Positions 46,030 to 56,880 of a stretch of 64,000 nt of DNA are shown in pieces. Origin of the DNA: Neoceratodus forsteri (Eukaryota; Chordata; Ceratodontiformes; Ceratodontidae). A program made the translations under genes and the position numbers. Positions within the stretch are counted from its first letter, which is position 1. Each line of letters starts with the position of its first letter. The stretch spans positions 1,240,401,001 through 1,240,465,000 of the forward strand of contig CM057452.1 of assembly GCA_016271365.2 (NCBI GenBank), written 5' to 3'. Below the pieces are notes generated by a model, which saw only the letters and a program-made list of their open reading frames with translations, was not told the origin of the DNA and searched no databases.

Positions 46030-47200
46030 CCAACTGAGCAGTAAGGCAGTATGGCATATTTCATTTTATTGATGATATAATATGCATCTGGTGTGGGGGG
46101 GTTGAAAGAAGCTACTAAATTTATGGATTGGCTCATTTATAACCACTATAATATCAAGTGCACATACAAAGTGGAAAAAGAGAAGATTGGATATTTAGAT
46201 ATTCAATTGGGGGTGAATAAGCAACACCAGGTTATATGCTCGCCATATAGGAAACCGACTGCAGAGAAGTGTCTCTCTTTCTCTTAAGGGATGAGAGCTC
46301 TCACCCCAGGGGCCAGGACAGCAGCATTCCCTATGGACAATTAAAAAAAAATAATTCTATTGAGATGGAGACCTACAGAAGAGAGGTGGGTAAGCTGTTC
46401 ACCAGGTTTAGAAATAGAGGGTACTCAGTACATGTGATACACCATGCTTATGAGAAGGCTGAAAAAGTAGAATAAAATGTCTTATTGAGGGAAAATCAAA
46501 ACCAAAACAACAGGAGGAAAAAGCGACAGTAGTTTTTGATTTTAACCATCAGTCTTGTAGGGTGAGGCAAATTATAAACGAGAGATGGCAAACTTTGAGG
46601 AATGACATCTAAATAGGATGTTTGGTGGGTTCAGAATCACAAATTGCTTTTCAGAGGGGGGAACCTAAAGAACCATTTAGTCCATGGTCATTTTATTAAT
46701 CCTTTTCAGATATTACAAAGGAATAGACCAGTTTTGTTTTCCATTATTTGAAGTGCAAATATGCGAGTGTAGGTAATTTTTTGAGCATCCAATTACAAGG
46801 CAGAAATACCAGTTATATAGTTATGTTGATTGCCATACCTCTTTCACTGTCTATGCAACATGGTTCCCTTGTGGCACCATTTTTGTGGGCCACACGGTTA
46901 GACCACTAAAAGAAAGGATTCATAAACATGCAAAGGCAATTATGCAGGGAAAGGAAAACAGTGAACTGGGCCCCCACTTTTTAGTAGCACATAACTGCAA
47001 CATGGAAGGTTTTAAGATTAGAGCAGTAGAGCATGTTGCAGAACTACCGAGGGGTGGGGTCAGAACTCAAATTATTTTACAATAAGAAACCTATTGGATT
47101 TATACATTAACAGCTTTACATCCAGGTGGACTGAATGAGGAGATTGATTCAAACCATACCTGGATTAAATTACATAAAACATCTTTAATTGCAGGTTGTG
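46030..47200 (+). pseudogene. Penelope-like element 3' half with GIY-YIG endonuclease (PLE-2)
   Basis: The fragment starts near RT motif C: HFIDDIICIW at 46062-46094 keeps IDD. Then KFMDWLIYNHYNIKCTY and KIGYLDIQLG match the PLE thumb region. IPYGQLKKNNSIEME, TRFRNRGYSVHVIHHAYEKA follow at 46335-46465. The endonuclease lies at about 46860-47150: CGTIFVGHTVRPLKERIHKH holds the GIY-YIG core (Tyr to Phe), then GPHFLVAHNCNMEGFKIRAV, EHV, PRGGVRTQIILQ, a stop, and ETYWIYTLTALHPGGLNEEI. The order RT then GIY-YIG is unique to Penelope-like elements. Frames shift several times. RT motifs before C are missing, so it is a 5'-truncated, dead copy. Confidence 0.92.
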
Positions 47201-47219
47201 GGTAGCTAAATTTTATATA

Positions 47220-47520
47220 TTTTTTTGTTCTCTAACCAGTAATCTTTCTCCACATTTTCCCATATTCCTCATTTTACTCCTCCTTGTTTTTTTAGATCTT
47301 CCTTTTTCTTTTCTGATTCCTTCCCTTTTGCCGTCTTCTCCTACACCCTTTTCTTAATTTCCCCCCTCTTTCCCCCATAATGTTCTTGCCCTCCTTTTTC
47401 TTTCCCTTTTTTTCATCCTTTTCTGTCCCTCTTTGGTGCTTTTGATTTTTTTTGTCCCCCTTATATTCTATTACTTTCCATTTTGTCCACCTCCTCCCCT
47501 TGTATACTCTGTTTTGAAAG
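47220..47520. repeat. Pyrimidine-rich stretch
   Basis: About 300 bp of nearly pure T and C runs on the plus strand immediately after the PLE-2 coding end, perhaps its 3' UTR. Confidence 0.7.
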
Positions 47521-47611
47521 TTGTAGTTTACATTTGTCCCTCTATGTTAACTAGATCTGTTTTCTGTATTTTTATTACTCTTTTTGTCCATTATGCTGGG
47601 ATTATGTGATA

Positions 47612-47755
47612 GAAACATGGAAACATAGAATTTGATGGCAGATAAGGACTGCTTGGCCCACCTAGTCTTCTCATTGTTTCCTACCTACTGAATTACTGCA
47701 GACCCTACTTGATCTCTGGCTATACTCACCCCCCATCAAGTTCAATGGGGTTTAC
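47612..47755 (-). mobile_element. CR1 3' end fragment (-)
   Basis: AGAAACATGGAAACATAG, TTTGATGGCAGATAAGGAC and TTGGCCCACCTAGTC reproduce the reversed CR1 terminus seen at 32397. Only about 140 bp of the 3' UTR is present. Confidence 0.8.
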
Positions 47756-48210
47756 TTTAGCATTCGATTTTGTAATGCACAGAATTTGGTATGTGAGGAG
47801 ATTAATTTATGGGACTTTTTATTTTATTATATGTCATAATGTTCTAGTAGTTCAGTGCAGTGAAGTTACAAAATAAAATGGCAATGAGGACATTGGGATT
47901 ACGTATGGATATGCCCAATGCTTCAGTCTCCAAATTAAATAATAGCTGAAATATTAAATTTAAAGTTTGTAACTTTATTTATTATTATCTGCTATAGAGG
48001 ACTGTGGAACTATAGTGGAAGAATTATGTATAAGAAAATAAAGTAAAACTAATAACCTTACCAGTCAGTAGATGTAGCATTGGGACTCTCCTCATGAATA
48101 TTTATGAGTACCTTTTTCTTTTTGCACATGCACTTGCACTTTTATGGTGAGACTGAATGAATGTGTTAATTCATGGGGTAAACAAATACGTTGTTGTATT
48201 GCTGCTCACT
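47756..48210. other. Unassigned AT-rich sequence
   Basis: About 450 bp between the CR1 fragment and the PLE tail with no recognisable feature. It may be the remaining 3' untranslated part of PLE-2. Confidence 0.35.
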
Positions 48211-48370
48211 GCCCTGATCAAGCCCCATATGTAAGGCACTACATAGGGTGTTATCTGCATTACTATGGGTAATGGCTTCTAAATAAAATACTTTCATTGT
48301 TTGCTGGCAAGTGCTGATTTTTTTGTTTTTCAACTTGCTTTTTTTGTGTGGCGAATAAATGCAGGCACCC
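48211..48370 (+). mobile_element. PLE 3' tail with decayed hammerhead motif
   Basis: CCCTGATCAAGCCCC near 48212-48226, a GGC partner and ACTACA about 15-20 bp later follow the PLE hammerhead order with the GAAA box lost. AAATAAAATACTTTCATTG and GGCAAGTGCTGATTTTTTTG then give a typical PLE terminus. This may be the true 3' end of PLE-2, with the CR1 fragment inserted between. Confidence 0.5.
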
Positions 48371-48749
48371 TTAGGGAGTGGTGTGCACTACCCCTTTGTT
48401 TTTGTCAATTAGTATGGTATGAGGAGCAGGGTAATAAGGGTCCTAAAAACACAAAAAGCATGTTCAAGGGCAAGAAGCAGGAGGTTAGCCACAGCAGGCT
48501 AAAAGAGAATGATGCCAAGCAGCCCAGAAGCAACAGACAAGCATGGAAGCATCAAGTACAGAATGTGCCGCTTGTACCACACTAGATTGACATGCACAGT
48601 TGTGTCTGGTAGTAGCGGCGTCCATTACAGCGCTTTAAAGACTTGTTAATGATAACGGTAACAATAACGATCAGACACAGTAACAGACAAACATCAGTAG
48701 CAACAGGGTGTAGGAAGTGAATACAGCTCTCTTAGTGAGAAATTCCTTG

Positions 48750-49032
48750 TGTCACCCGGTGCAAATTTTTACAAGGTGTGAGCTGAGGTCCCTTAGACTT
48801 TGCTTACGAAGTTTGTCTATTTGATGAATAAGTTCCACTTTACGTGCTAAGGTCAGACAGGTACATTTACCACTGGTAGATGGTGAAGCTGGAGTAGCTG
48901 GCAGAGACTGAGACATGGCAAAAGAAGATCGATAACAGCAGGGTGACACAGAAAACCAAACGTTACTCTACTGCTATTCTTTTCCTTTTTTTATGAACAT
49001 GACGTAGTGATAGCACCTGTTAATTGACTCTA
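48750..49032 (-). pseudogene. pogo/Tigger-like transposase N-terminus
   Basis: The minus-strand frame from 48949 reads MSPCCYRSSFAMSQSLPA, then CLTLARKVELIHQIDKLRKQ and SLRDLSSHL. This resembles the CENP-B/psq-type helix-turn-helix at the start of pogo and Tigger transposases, which bind the element's ends. The match stops near 48760, and no DDE domain follows. Its 5' leader continues across the CR1-B insertion to the inverted terminus near 56126. Identification rests on a short motif, so a different DNA transposon family remains possible. Confidence 0.5.
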
Positions 49033-49079
49033 ACATACTAACATGCTAACATACTATTTGCCAGCAGATTAGGCCTTAC

Positions 49080-52000
49080 GGTCTATCGAGTCTGCTCAAA
49101 CCTAGATCCTTAGTTGGGTGCCGAGACCGCCCCATCCCTTGTGCTCCAGAAACTCCTATCATCCATCCCCACCCCCCCCCAGGACAGGCCATCATCTGAT
49201 ACCTCCACTTTCTGTGTCTGTCCCACCCTTTCTTGAAGCCCTCCACTGTGGATCTCTGAACTAGCTCACCAGGCAGTGCATTCCAAGGGTCCACCACCCT
49301 CTCAGTGAAAACCCTCCTCTTTTCCCCTCACCCTTCCACCTTCCAACTTCAAACCATGCCCTCTGGTGATACCTCCTGCTTTAGTCTAAAGATCCCTCCA
49401 TGTTTACCCTATTTATTCCCTTGAGGTACTTGAAGACCTCAATCATGTCCCCTGTCTCTCCTCTCCTACAATGAAAACAGGCAGAGCTCCTCAAGTCTGT
49501 CCTCATAAGTCAGATCCTCAGCCCTTGTATCATCTTTGTTGCCCTCCTCTGTACCCTCTCCAGGAGCTGTATGTCCTCTTCAAGTGTGGTCTCCAGTACT
49601 GTACACAGTACTCAAGGTGTGGTCTAACCAGTCCATTGTACAGCGGCAGAATCACTTCCTTGCTCCTAGAGGTGATCCCCCTTACGATGCATCCCAACAT
49701 CCTGTTTGCCTTGCTAGCTGCTCTTCTGCACTGCTCAGAGTTATTCATACATGTATCCACCATGACCCCTAGGTCTTTTTCCCCTATTGAGGCCTCCAGC
49801 ACCTCCCCTCCCAGGGTGTACCTGTGTTTAGGGTTTCCCCGACCAAGATGCAACACCTTGCACTTGGTGATATTGAAATTTAATTTCCATGTGTGAGCCC
49901 AGCTTTCCAGGGTGTCCAGGTCCCCTTGCAGGGCCAACCTCCCCTCTTCTCCCTCAACTACTGCTCCCATCTTGGAGTCATCCGCGAATAGACTCATTTC
50001 ACACCTATACCTCCTGATGTCCGATATGTATGCATTAAACAGGATCGGACCCAGGACCGAGCCCTGTGGTACCCACTACCTACCTCTCTAGGGTTCAGAG
50101 CTCCCCACAGACCACTCACTCTCTGAGGCCCAGCTAGCCAGTTTTCAATCCATCTGACCATCAAAGGGCCTACTTCCTAACCCCATCAGTTTCTCCACCA
50201 GACCATTGTGGGGACAGAGTCAAGCCTTGCTGAAGTCCAAGAATAATACATCCACAGGCTTACTCCTGTCCAGTTCTGATGTTACCATTCATAGAACTCC
50301 ACAAGGTTGGTTTGACATGATCTACCTGGCACAAACCCATGTTGCCGACTATCCAGACCTCCACCTCCCAAGTACACCCCAATTGTTCCTTTAGTATACT
50401 CTCCATTAATTTTCCCACCACCGAAGTCAAACTGATGGGTCTATAGTTCCCTGGTACTTCCCTCGACCCCCCTTTATGGATTGGTACCACATGTGCCTCT
50501 CGCCAATCCCTAGGTACCTTCCCTGTCTCAAGTGACCTGCTGAAAAGCTCCGCCAGGGGTGCTGCCAGTATGTCCGCCAATTCCCATAGCACTCTCGGAT
50601 GAATGCCATCCGGCCCAGGAGATTTGTCTTTCTTTAGGGCCTTGAGGGCTAACCACACCCTTTTGGCAGAGATAGCATCATCCGTCCCCTCCACCTTACT
50701 GGTCTTTTTATCCTTATACAGATGTGACACCCCTGGGGTACCTTTCTCTCCTCTTGCTCCATTTCTGTTGCTCCTGATCCCACTCCCTGCCACATCTATC
50801 CCCTCTTCGCCTTGCTTTGTAGATATCCCATCCCCTCCCTAGTGAACACAGAGGCAAAGTACTCATTAAATACCTCTGCCTGGTCACTTGCCTCTTCCAC
50901 CCACCTCCTTCTGATCTCAATCTGCTGAGATGGCCCTTAGTTTTCTCTGCTCCCCAATGTACCGGAAGAACCCTTTTCCCTCCATGTATCCCTGTGCCAG
51001 CCGCTGCTCTTTACTGGACTTTGCTCCCTCACCATACTGGGTGACTTTTCTAGATGCAAGCTGGTACATTTCCTTATCCCTATCCCTCTTGTTGTTTTAT
51101 ATTTTTGTAGGCCGCTTCTTTTCTCTCTCTGACTGCTACCTGTACCTCACTGGACCACCAGCATGGTTTATGTGACCTTGCTCCCTTACGTTTCAACTTA
51201 GCGCAGATCCTGACTGCCTCATGAAGTCCCGCTTTATGACCTCCCATCTCCTTTCCACATTTGTCGTTGAGGTAATCCCTTCAAGTGATCCTTGAGAATA
51301 TTTCCCATGCCCATAAAGTCTTCCCTGAAGTCCACTGCCAGTGTCCTAGATCTCACCCCACTCCCCCATGCTTATTTGAAACCAGACAGTATTGTGGTCA
51401 CTCCCGTCAGGGGTCCTGTACAACCATGTCCCTTACCAGATCCCCATCTGCCAGAACCACATCCAGGACATGCCCCTCCTTGTGGGCTCCATCACATGCT
51501 GTGTTAGAACACATCCTGGAAGCCATCCAGCAGCCTCTGCTCCTTGGCCACCTTAGAGACATGGTTCCCCAGTTTGTACCTGCATATTAAGGTCCCCATC
51601 AACACCACTCCTTCCCCTTTGGACCACACTGGGCAATGATGTTGTCAGCAAACCATCCTCTAGAACATCACTCATCCCGGGGCCTATGCTACTCCCAGCT
51701 TGACCTTATCTCCTGCTGGGGATCAAGGTGACCCATAAGGCCTCCACGTTTCCCTCTGCCTCTTCTACCATAGCAATTTCTATGTCATCTCTAATGAACA
51801 TAGCCACTCCACCCTCTGCCCTCCTTTATATCCTTCCTAAGCATAGTGTACCCCGTGCACATTTAGGTCCCAGTCATGGTTTTGTTGTTACGTCTCCGTG
51901 ACTGCTGCCACATCCACCCCCTCGAACAGCATGGCCTGGAACTCTGGCAACTTGTTTCCAAGCTCCTGGCATTTACTAACACCAACCCCCACCCATTATC

Positions 52001-52200
52001 CTGATCCTCTTTGTCAAACCCCACCCAGATTCCTTATACTTCCATCCTCCCCTGCTCCTCCTGAAACCTCCACCTCCAGTCTGTTTCCCCCCTTGGGCTT
52101 GAAGGCTACTCCCTCATCTGGAGGAGAGGCTTCTGATCAACCCTCCTTATCCTTCCCCTCTTACAAGTTTAAACCCCACCTTCCTTGTATGTAGTCAGCC
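49080..52200 (-). pseudogene. CR1-B ORF2 (endonuclease, RT, C-terminal region), broken
   Basis: The endonuclease portion (about 52200-51200) is the most damaged. The RT is clear at 50793-50260: KALKKDKSPGPDGIHPRVLW, DWREAHVVPIHKGGSREVPG and NYRPISLTSVVGKLMESILK. After a break comes SLFADDSKMGAVVEGEEGRL near 49997-49940 with FADD intact, then WKLNFNITKCKVLHLGRGNP, KANRMLGCIVRGITSRSKEV and LVRPHLEYCVQYW. The C-terminus reads VDPWNALPGELVQRSTVEGF near 49295-49235. It is related to, but distinct from, the CR1 at 32397-35880. Frame changes occur every few hundred bases. Confidence 0.9.
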
Positions 52201-52204
52201 ATCC

Positions 52205-53793
52205 CTGTTTAAGGACTTCCTTCCCTAATGGGGCAAGATGAAACCTGTCCTTGGCATATAGTCCCTTATCCTCCCAAACTCCATTCCATTTCCCTAACTT
52301 TAACCCATTCTCTTCACCCACTTCCTGAACCAGTCATTAACCTCTGTGGATTCATTTTTCTCCTCAGCCTTTGGTACTAGCAATATCTCCAAAAGGAAAT
52401 GTTGCATTCATTATCCCGACAGACTCTGGCAAGTTCTTGGAACCTTGCTTGGATTTCCAAAACGCTATTTCCCTCAAGATCATTAGTTCCCAAATGCACC
52501 AGGAAATCCGGTTTCCCTCCACAATCCCTAACCATTTCATACACCATGAACTTTGCTCTGTGCACTGTCAGCCAGAGATACTCACTACCTTCATCTGACT
52601 ATGGTATCCACCCCCCTGTCCCTCCCAATGGATACCCCTAATCATCGAGTCTCCCAGTAACAGAACCTTAACACCGCCATCATCCTTATGGTTACCTCCA
52701 CTATGCCCTCTCAGCCCCCCTTCCCCCCATTTATTCATGATCTCAATTTCATGGGAGTCTTCCTGCCTTATTAGAGACCCCCTTGTCACCCTCCCCTTTC
52801 TGCCTCCTCGTTATTTTGCCCACTTAACTCAAACCCCTCTGAATAAGTGTCCCCTTTAACCTCTCTTATCTGAACCATTTATCCTGGCCCTGATGGTTTC
52901 CCCTTCCCCCACACCACCATCCTCCCCCCTAGTAATAGTACCCCTGCCTCCAGAGGCTCTCTGTGGGTCCCCTTTAGCTATGGCCCCATCCTTGGTACTG
53001 ACCTCCCTGCTGAAGGGGGGCTCCTCTCCCACCTCCTTGTCTCCCAGTTTCTCTCTAATCATGCTCTCCTCCCTCATGTCTGGAATATGTTGCATCTCCC
53101 CCATTTGCTTAACATATATGTTTCCCCTTCTCCCTCTGGGACTATGTCTATCCCTTCCACAGCTGGTCTGTGATGCCCTATGGGTATCCGACTCCCTGCC
53201 CCGGCCTCTGTATAAGTTTCTTCATTTCCACCAACCCTTCCTCCCCTCTAGGTTGCTTAGTAGCTCAAATTTATTGTGACCTCTATGTCAGCCTCCATCA
53301 AGTAACCGAGTTTCCCCTGACTGCATCTCTAAACTGACCCTCTTCTTCCTCTCTTGCACTGTTCACCTTAGGAGCTCCCTTCCCACAGTCTGCTGTTTTA
53401 GGCTTCCGCACAACAGCCCCTCCTGACTCTTCCCCTCTAGTCTCTTTGTATTCAGAATGTTCACCCGATGCTTTCCCCTTAGCATCAACTTCCCTATCTA
53501 AGGGTCCTCTGTCCCTAATATCCCCCCTCCTGCTTGCTGTAACATAACGTCCTGTAATTTCAGAGCCTTGCCCCAGCCTCCCCTCAGCCCCACCCTTCTG
53601 CTGCCCATATCCACACCCCTTATCCTTGGACACCCCCCAGCCCCCACAGCTTACTCCTTAACCAATATACCTCACTCCTGATACAAGATAGCTGTCTACA
53701 GAGTGGGCAGCCTCCCTCTCTCCAGGCCCAATTTAGAATTATTGCCATCCCACAGCCTGAGCAGCCTACAACCCTTCCGAAGATGCCTGCCAT
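52205..53793 (-). pseudogene. CR1-B ORF1: zinc-finger-like N-terminus plus SGNH esterase
   Basis: The start at 53793 lies in CCACCATGG, a full Kozak context. The first residues include CSGCGMAIILNWAWREGGCP then LC (53763-53698), a CxxC-x17-CxxC pair like the N-terminal finger of CR1 ORF1, followed by SEVYWLRSKLWG. A polar, charged linker covers about 53650-52800. The esterase follows with the three SGNH blocks: VLLLGDSMIRG (catalytic Ser) near 52670, VHLGTNDLEG (Gly-Asn-Asp) near 52495, and DRFHLAPLGKEVL (Asp and His) near 52230. All catalytic residues survive although several frameshifts separate the parts. This domain is known in CR1 ORF1; its role in the cycle is unclear, possibly lipid or membrane association. 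Confidence 0.85.
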
Positions 53794-54159
53794 GGTGGAA
53801 TATGGTCACCCTGATTATCCCCCTCTGTTTATAATAGCACACCCCCTTTTCTCAGTCCCTTTCCCCTAGAGTACAGTTTCTCTCTATACTGACTGTAGTT
53901 ATTTACAAACCCAAATTTCAACCCCACCAATAAAGTTCCCAAGTCTCACAAACACATACAGTCCAGTGTGTGTCCGGTCCCACTAACAGTGTGTGTAACC
54001 AGACATCAGGTACCGTATGATGTCACAGGCCCACCAGCTCCTGTTGCTTTGAATTTCAGTCCCAAACAGAAATACTCAGCCCTTCAATCCCAACCCCCAG
54101 TGGCTTTTCAGTATTTAAGAAAGCATACAAAACAGGGTGGGTGGGAGGCTCTTACCAAA

Positions 54160-55801
54160 CACCAGGCAAACACATTTAAATTTCCCTCTAATTATCCCTG
54201 CCAAACAACTATCTCCAAAGTTACAATATCACAGCCCAAGTAACAGTTCTAATTCAAGGTAATAATTTTTAACACATAGAACTAATTTCACTTACAAACT
54301 ATTCAAATATTTCAGTTAAAAACAGAATATAACTGCAGCCCTCTTTCCTACCAGCTTACTGTTTAAGCTCCCAAGTGAACAATGAAAGCCAAGGTAATTC
54401 CTGTTTAAAGACAAGGTAATTGCAGCTAATGTCCCTTCCCCTAGCACCAGGCAAACACATTTAAATGTCCCTCTAATTATCCCTGCCAAACAACTATCTC
54501 CAAAGTTACAATATCACAGCCCAAGTAACAGTTCTAATTCAAGGTAATAATTTTTAACACATAGAACTAATTTCACTTACAAACTATTCAAATATTTCAG
54601 TTAAAAACAGAATATAACTGCAGCCCTCTTTCCTACCAGCTTGCTGTTTAAGCTCCCAAGTGAACAATGAAAGCCAAGGTAATTCCTGTTTAAAGACAAG
54701 GTAATTGCAGCTAATGTCCCCTCCCCCTAGCACCAGGCAAACACATTTAAATTTCCCTCTAATTATCCCTGCCAAACAACTATCTCCAAAGTTACAATAT
54801 CACAGCCCAAGTAACAGTTCTAATTCAAGGTAATAATTTTAACACATAGAACTAATTTCACTTACAAACTATTCAAATATTTCAGTTAAAACAGAATATA
54901 ACTGCAGCCCTTTTCCTACCATCCTACTGTTTAAGCTCCCAAGTGAACAATGAAAGCCAAGGTAATTCCTGTTTAAAGACAAGGTAATTGCAGCTAATGT
55001 CCTTCCCCAAGCACCAGGCAAACACATTTAAATTTCCCTCTAATTATCCCTGCCAAACAACTATCTCCAAAGTTACAATATCACAGCCCAAGTAACAGTT
55101 CTAATTCAAGGTAATAATTTTTAACACATAGAACTAATTTCACTTACAAACTATTCAAATATTTCAGTTAAAACAGAATATAACTGCAGCCCTCTTTCCT
55201 ACCATCCTACTGTTTAAGCTCCCAAGTGAACAATGAAAGCCAAGGTAATTCCTGTTTAAAGACAAGGTAATTGCAGCTAATGTCCCTTCCCCCAAACACC
55301 AGGCAAACACATTTAAATTTCCCTCTAATTATCCCTGCCAAACAACTATCTCCAAAGTTACAATATCACAGCCCAAGTAACAGTTCTAATTCAAGGTAAT
55401 AATTTTTAACACATATAACTAATTTCACTTACAAACTATTCAAATATTTCAGTTAAAAACAGAATATAACTGCAGCCCTCTTTCCTACCATCCTACTGTT
55501 TAAGCTCCCAAGTGAACAATGAAAGCCAAGGTAATTCCTGTTTAAAGACAAGGTAATTGCAGCTAATGTCCCTTCCCCCAAACACCAGGCAAACACATTT
55601 AAATTTCCCTCTAATTATCCCCAAACAACTATCTCCAAAGTTACAATATCACAGCCCAAGTAACAGTTCTAATTCAAGGTAATAATTTTTAACACATATA
55701 ACTAATTTCACTTACAAACTATTCAAATATTTCAGTTAAAAACAGAATATAACTGCAGCCCTCTTTCCTACCATCCTACTGTTTAAGCTCCCAAGTGAAC
55801 A
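54160..55801 (-). repeat. Tandem array of six units of about 285 bp
   Basis: Units beginning CACCAGGCAAACACATTTAA start at 54160, 54445, 54731, 55012, 55297 and 55583. Spacings are 285, 286, 281, 285 and 286 bp. The sixth is cut after about 219 bp at 55801. The units are nearly identical, differing by single bases and small indels (for example CCAGCTTACTG versus CCATCCTACTG). Relative to the CR1-B direction the truncated unit is outermost and the array ends 367 bp before the ORF1 start. The nearest parallel is the promoter monomer array of mouse L1. Confidence 0.95.
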
Positions 55802-55813
55802 AGTGACTCTCAT

Positions 55814-55982
55814 TAATTGTTTAATAGGGTTCACGTGTGCTGATAGGCAGCTAGATCGCACCTATTTGCTGCTGAGTAATTGTTTAATTGGGTTTGACAG
55901 TTGCAAGACAGTTGCTAATAGGCAGATTGATCGCACCTATTGCTGTTGAGTAATTGTCTAATTGTACTAACAGGCAGAAAAC
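55814..55982 (-). repeat. About 70-bp direct repeat in the DNA transposon leader
   Basis: TAATTGTTTAATAGGGTT.. and TAATTGTTTAATTGGGTT.. begin two units (about 55814-55878 and 55879-55952). Each contains ATCGCACCTATT and TGCTG or TGTTGAG. A partial third starts at 55953. A related stretch, GCACCTGTTAATTG, occurs left of CR1-B at 49012-49026, which places both flanks in one element. Confidence 0.75.
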
Positions 55983-56039
55983 CGAACGTTAAATACGGAG
56001 CTCAACGTCCACTTAAATTGCAAGTTTTAACAGAGAACC

Positions 56040-56128
56040 AGATGCTAAATGGCTTTTGGCAAACAGCGATTGTACATTACATCCGACTGTCCGTTTCAAA
56101 CGTGGACGGTACATTTGGTGCTTACTGT
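56040..56128 (-). mobile_element. Candidate pogo/Tigger-like terminal inverted repeat
   Basis: On the minus strand the sequence from about 56126 begins CAGTAAGCACC and contains ACCGTCCACGTTTG, AACGGACAGTCGGA and GTACAATCG, the repeated pattern seen in Tigger-like termini. TA lies just outside it, as expected for a TA target. The matching other end was not found. Confidence 0.45.
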
Positions 56129-56654
56129 ACCAGCAAAAGCAAGCCAAGACTGGGATCCAACAGCAGAAGGGAATGAACCAACAGTTTAGGCAGGATAGGG
56201 AAGTGGAGATCAGCAAGGAAGAAAAACAAATTGCTGCAACTCAGAGGATGCCAGCAGGTGGCAGCAGGACTCAGCATACAAATGATGCCAGGTGGGAGTA
56301 TGGATGCCCAGTGTTGCAAGGCAATTTTGTTTGTTGAGTACCTTAGCCCAAAGGCTTCAGGGTGATTCACATTTATACAGCAATTAAAAACAATACAAAC
56401 AGGCATGGCTATAAATGGAGCTGAACAGACGACACAAAAAAGTCGATAGTGGGGCAAGTATGACCAGGAGACTGGAGTTGGAAGAGTGCTGCAGTGAGTG
56501 GCCAGTTCTGAGGATCAGGTTGAGTGGTGAGATGTTGCTGGACCATAGGGAATAAGGTGAGAGGGAGCAGGGATGTTAGGAGCAGCAGCCACACGGTGAT
56601 GGCAGGTAGAATGATGGCAGATTGGGAGGAGGAGCCTGTAGCTGTGTTTTTGAG
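56129..56654. other. Unassigned sequence
   Basis: No gene or known element recognised apart from the CTCF-like motif. Around 56345-56400 a stretch with AAGGCTTCAGGGTGATTCAC and a following A-rich run resembles a retroposon tail, without a body. Confidence 0.35.
56251..56265 (+). promoter_or_regulatory. CTCF-like motif
   Basis: CCAGCAGGTGGCAGC fits the CTCF core consensus CCASYAGRKGGCRSY at every position. Such matches also occur by chance, so binding is unproven. Confidence 0.4.
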
Positions 56655-56880
56655 GCAAAAGAAAGGAAAAGGGAAATGGGAATGGGAATTGTTTAACCAG
56701 GAAAGGCACACTAAGTGAGAATTTGTTTGGAGGTGCAACACAGGAGCACAAGGAGGTTAAGTGACTTGCTCTGGGTCACATAGTATGCAAGTGGGGGCTG
56801 ATGAGATTCAAAAACAGGTCTTTAGGTTTGCTGTTCAGTGCCTTAACCACTAAACTATACTGCCTCGTAAACAGCACCCA
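56655..56880 (-). mobile_element. MIR-like SINE copy 2
   Basis: It aligns with copy 1 at 37764-37974: GAATTGTTTAACCAG, GGCACACTAA, GAGCACAAGGAGGTTAAGTG, ACTTGCTCTGGGTCACA, TATGCAAGTGGG and CCTTAACCACTAAACTATAC. On the minus strand the head reads CAGTATAGTTTAGTGGTTAA, the MIR A box, and the tail is T/C-rich. The presence of two copies confirms a repeat family. Confidence 0.82.

Larger units (their letters stand above)
49033..55803 (-). mobile_element. Complete CR1 LINE (CR1-B, -) with tandem leader
   Basis: The element is flanked by TGACTCT at 49026-49032 and 55804-55810. Its 3' end is a short repeat of TATGTTAG type (49033-49058, reversed). On the minus strand it holds an array of units of about 285 bp (55801-54160), a 367-bp stretch, ORF1 (53793-about 52205), ORF2 (about 52200-49080) and the 3' UTR. 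Sequence on both sides of the duplication belongs to the same older DNA transposon, which supports these as true ends. Full-length CR1 copies are rare; most are 5' truncated. Coding frames are broken many times. Confidence 0.85.

Noticed and set aside
586..47200. PLE-1 and PLE-2 as two halves of one split element
   Set aside because: Both contain the RT motif C and thumb region, so they overlap in content and must be separate copies.
52893..53279. Plus-strand frame of 128 codons rich in Pro, Ser and Leu
   Set aside because: It is the reverse of the charged linker of CR1-B ORF1 and has no features of its own.
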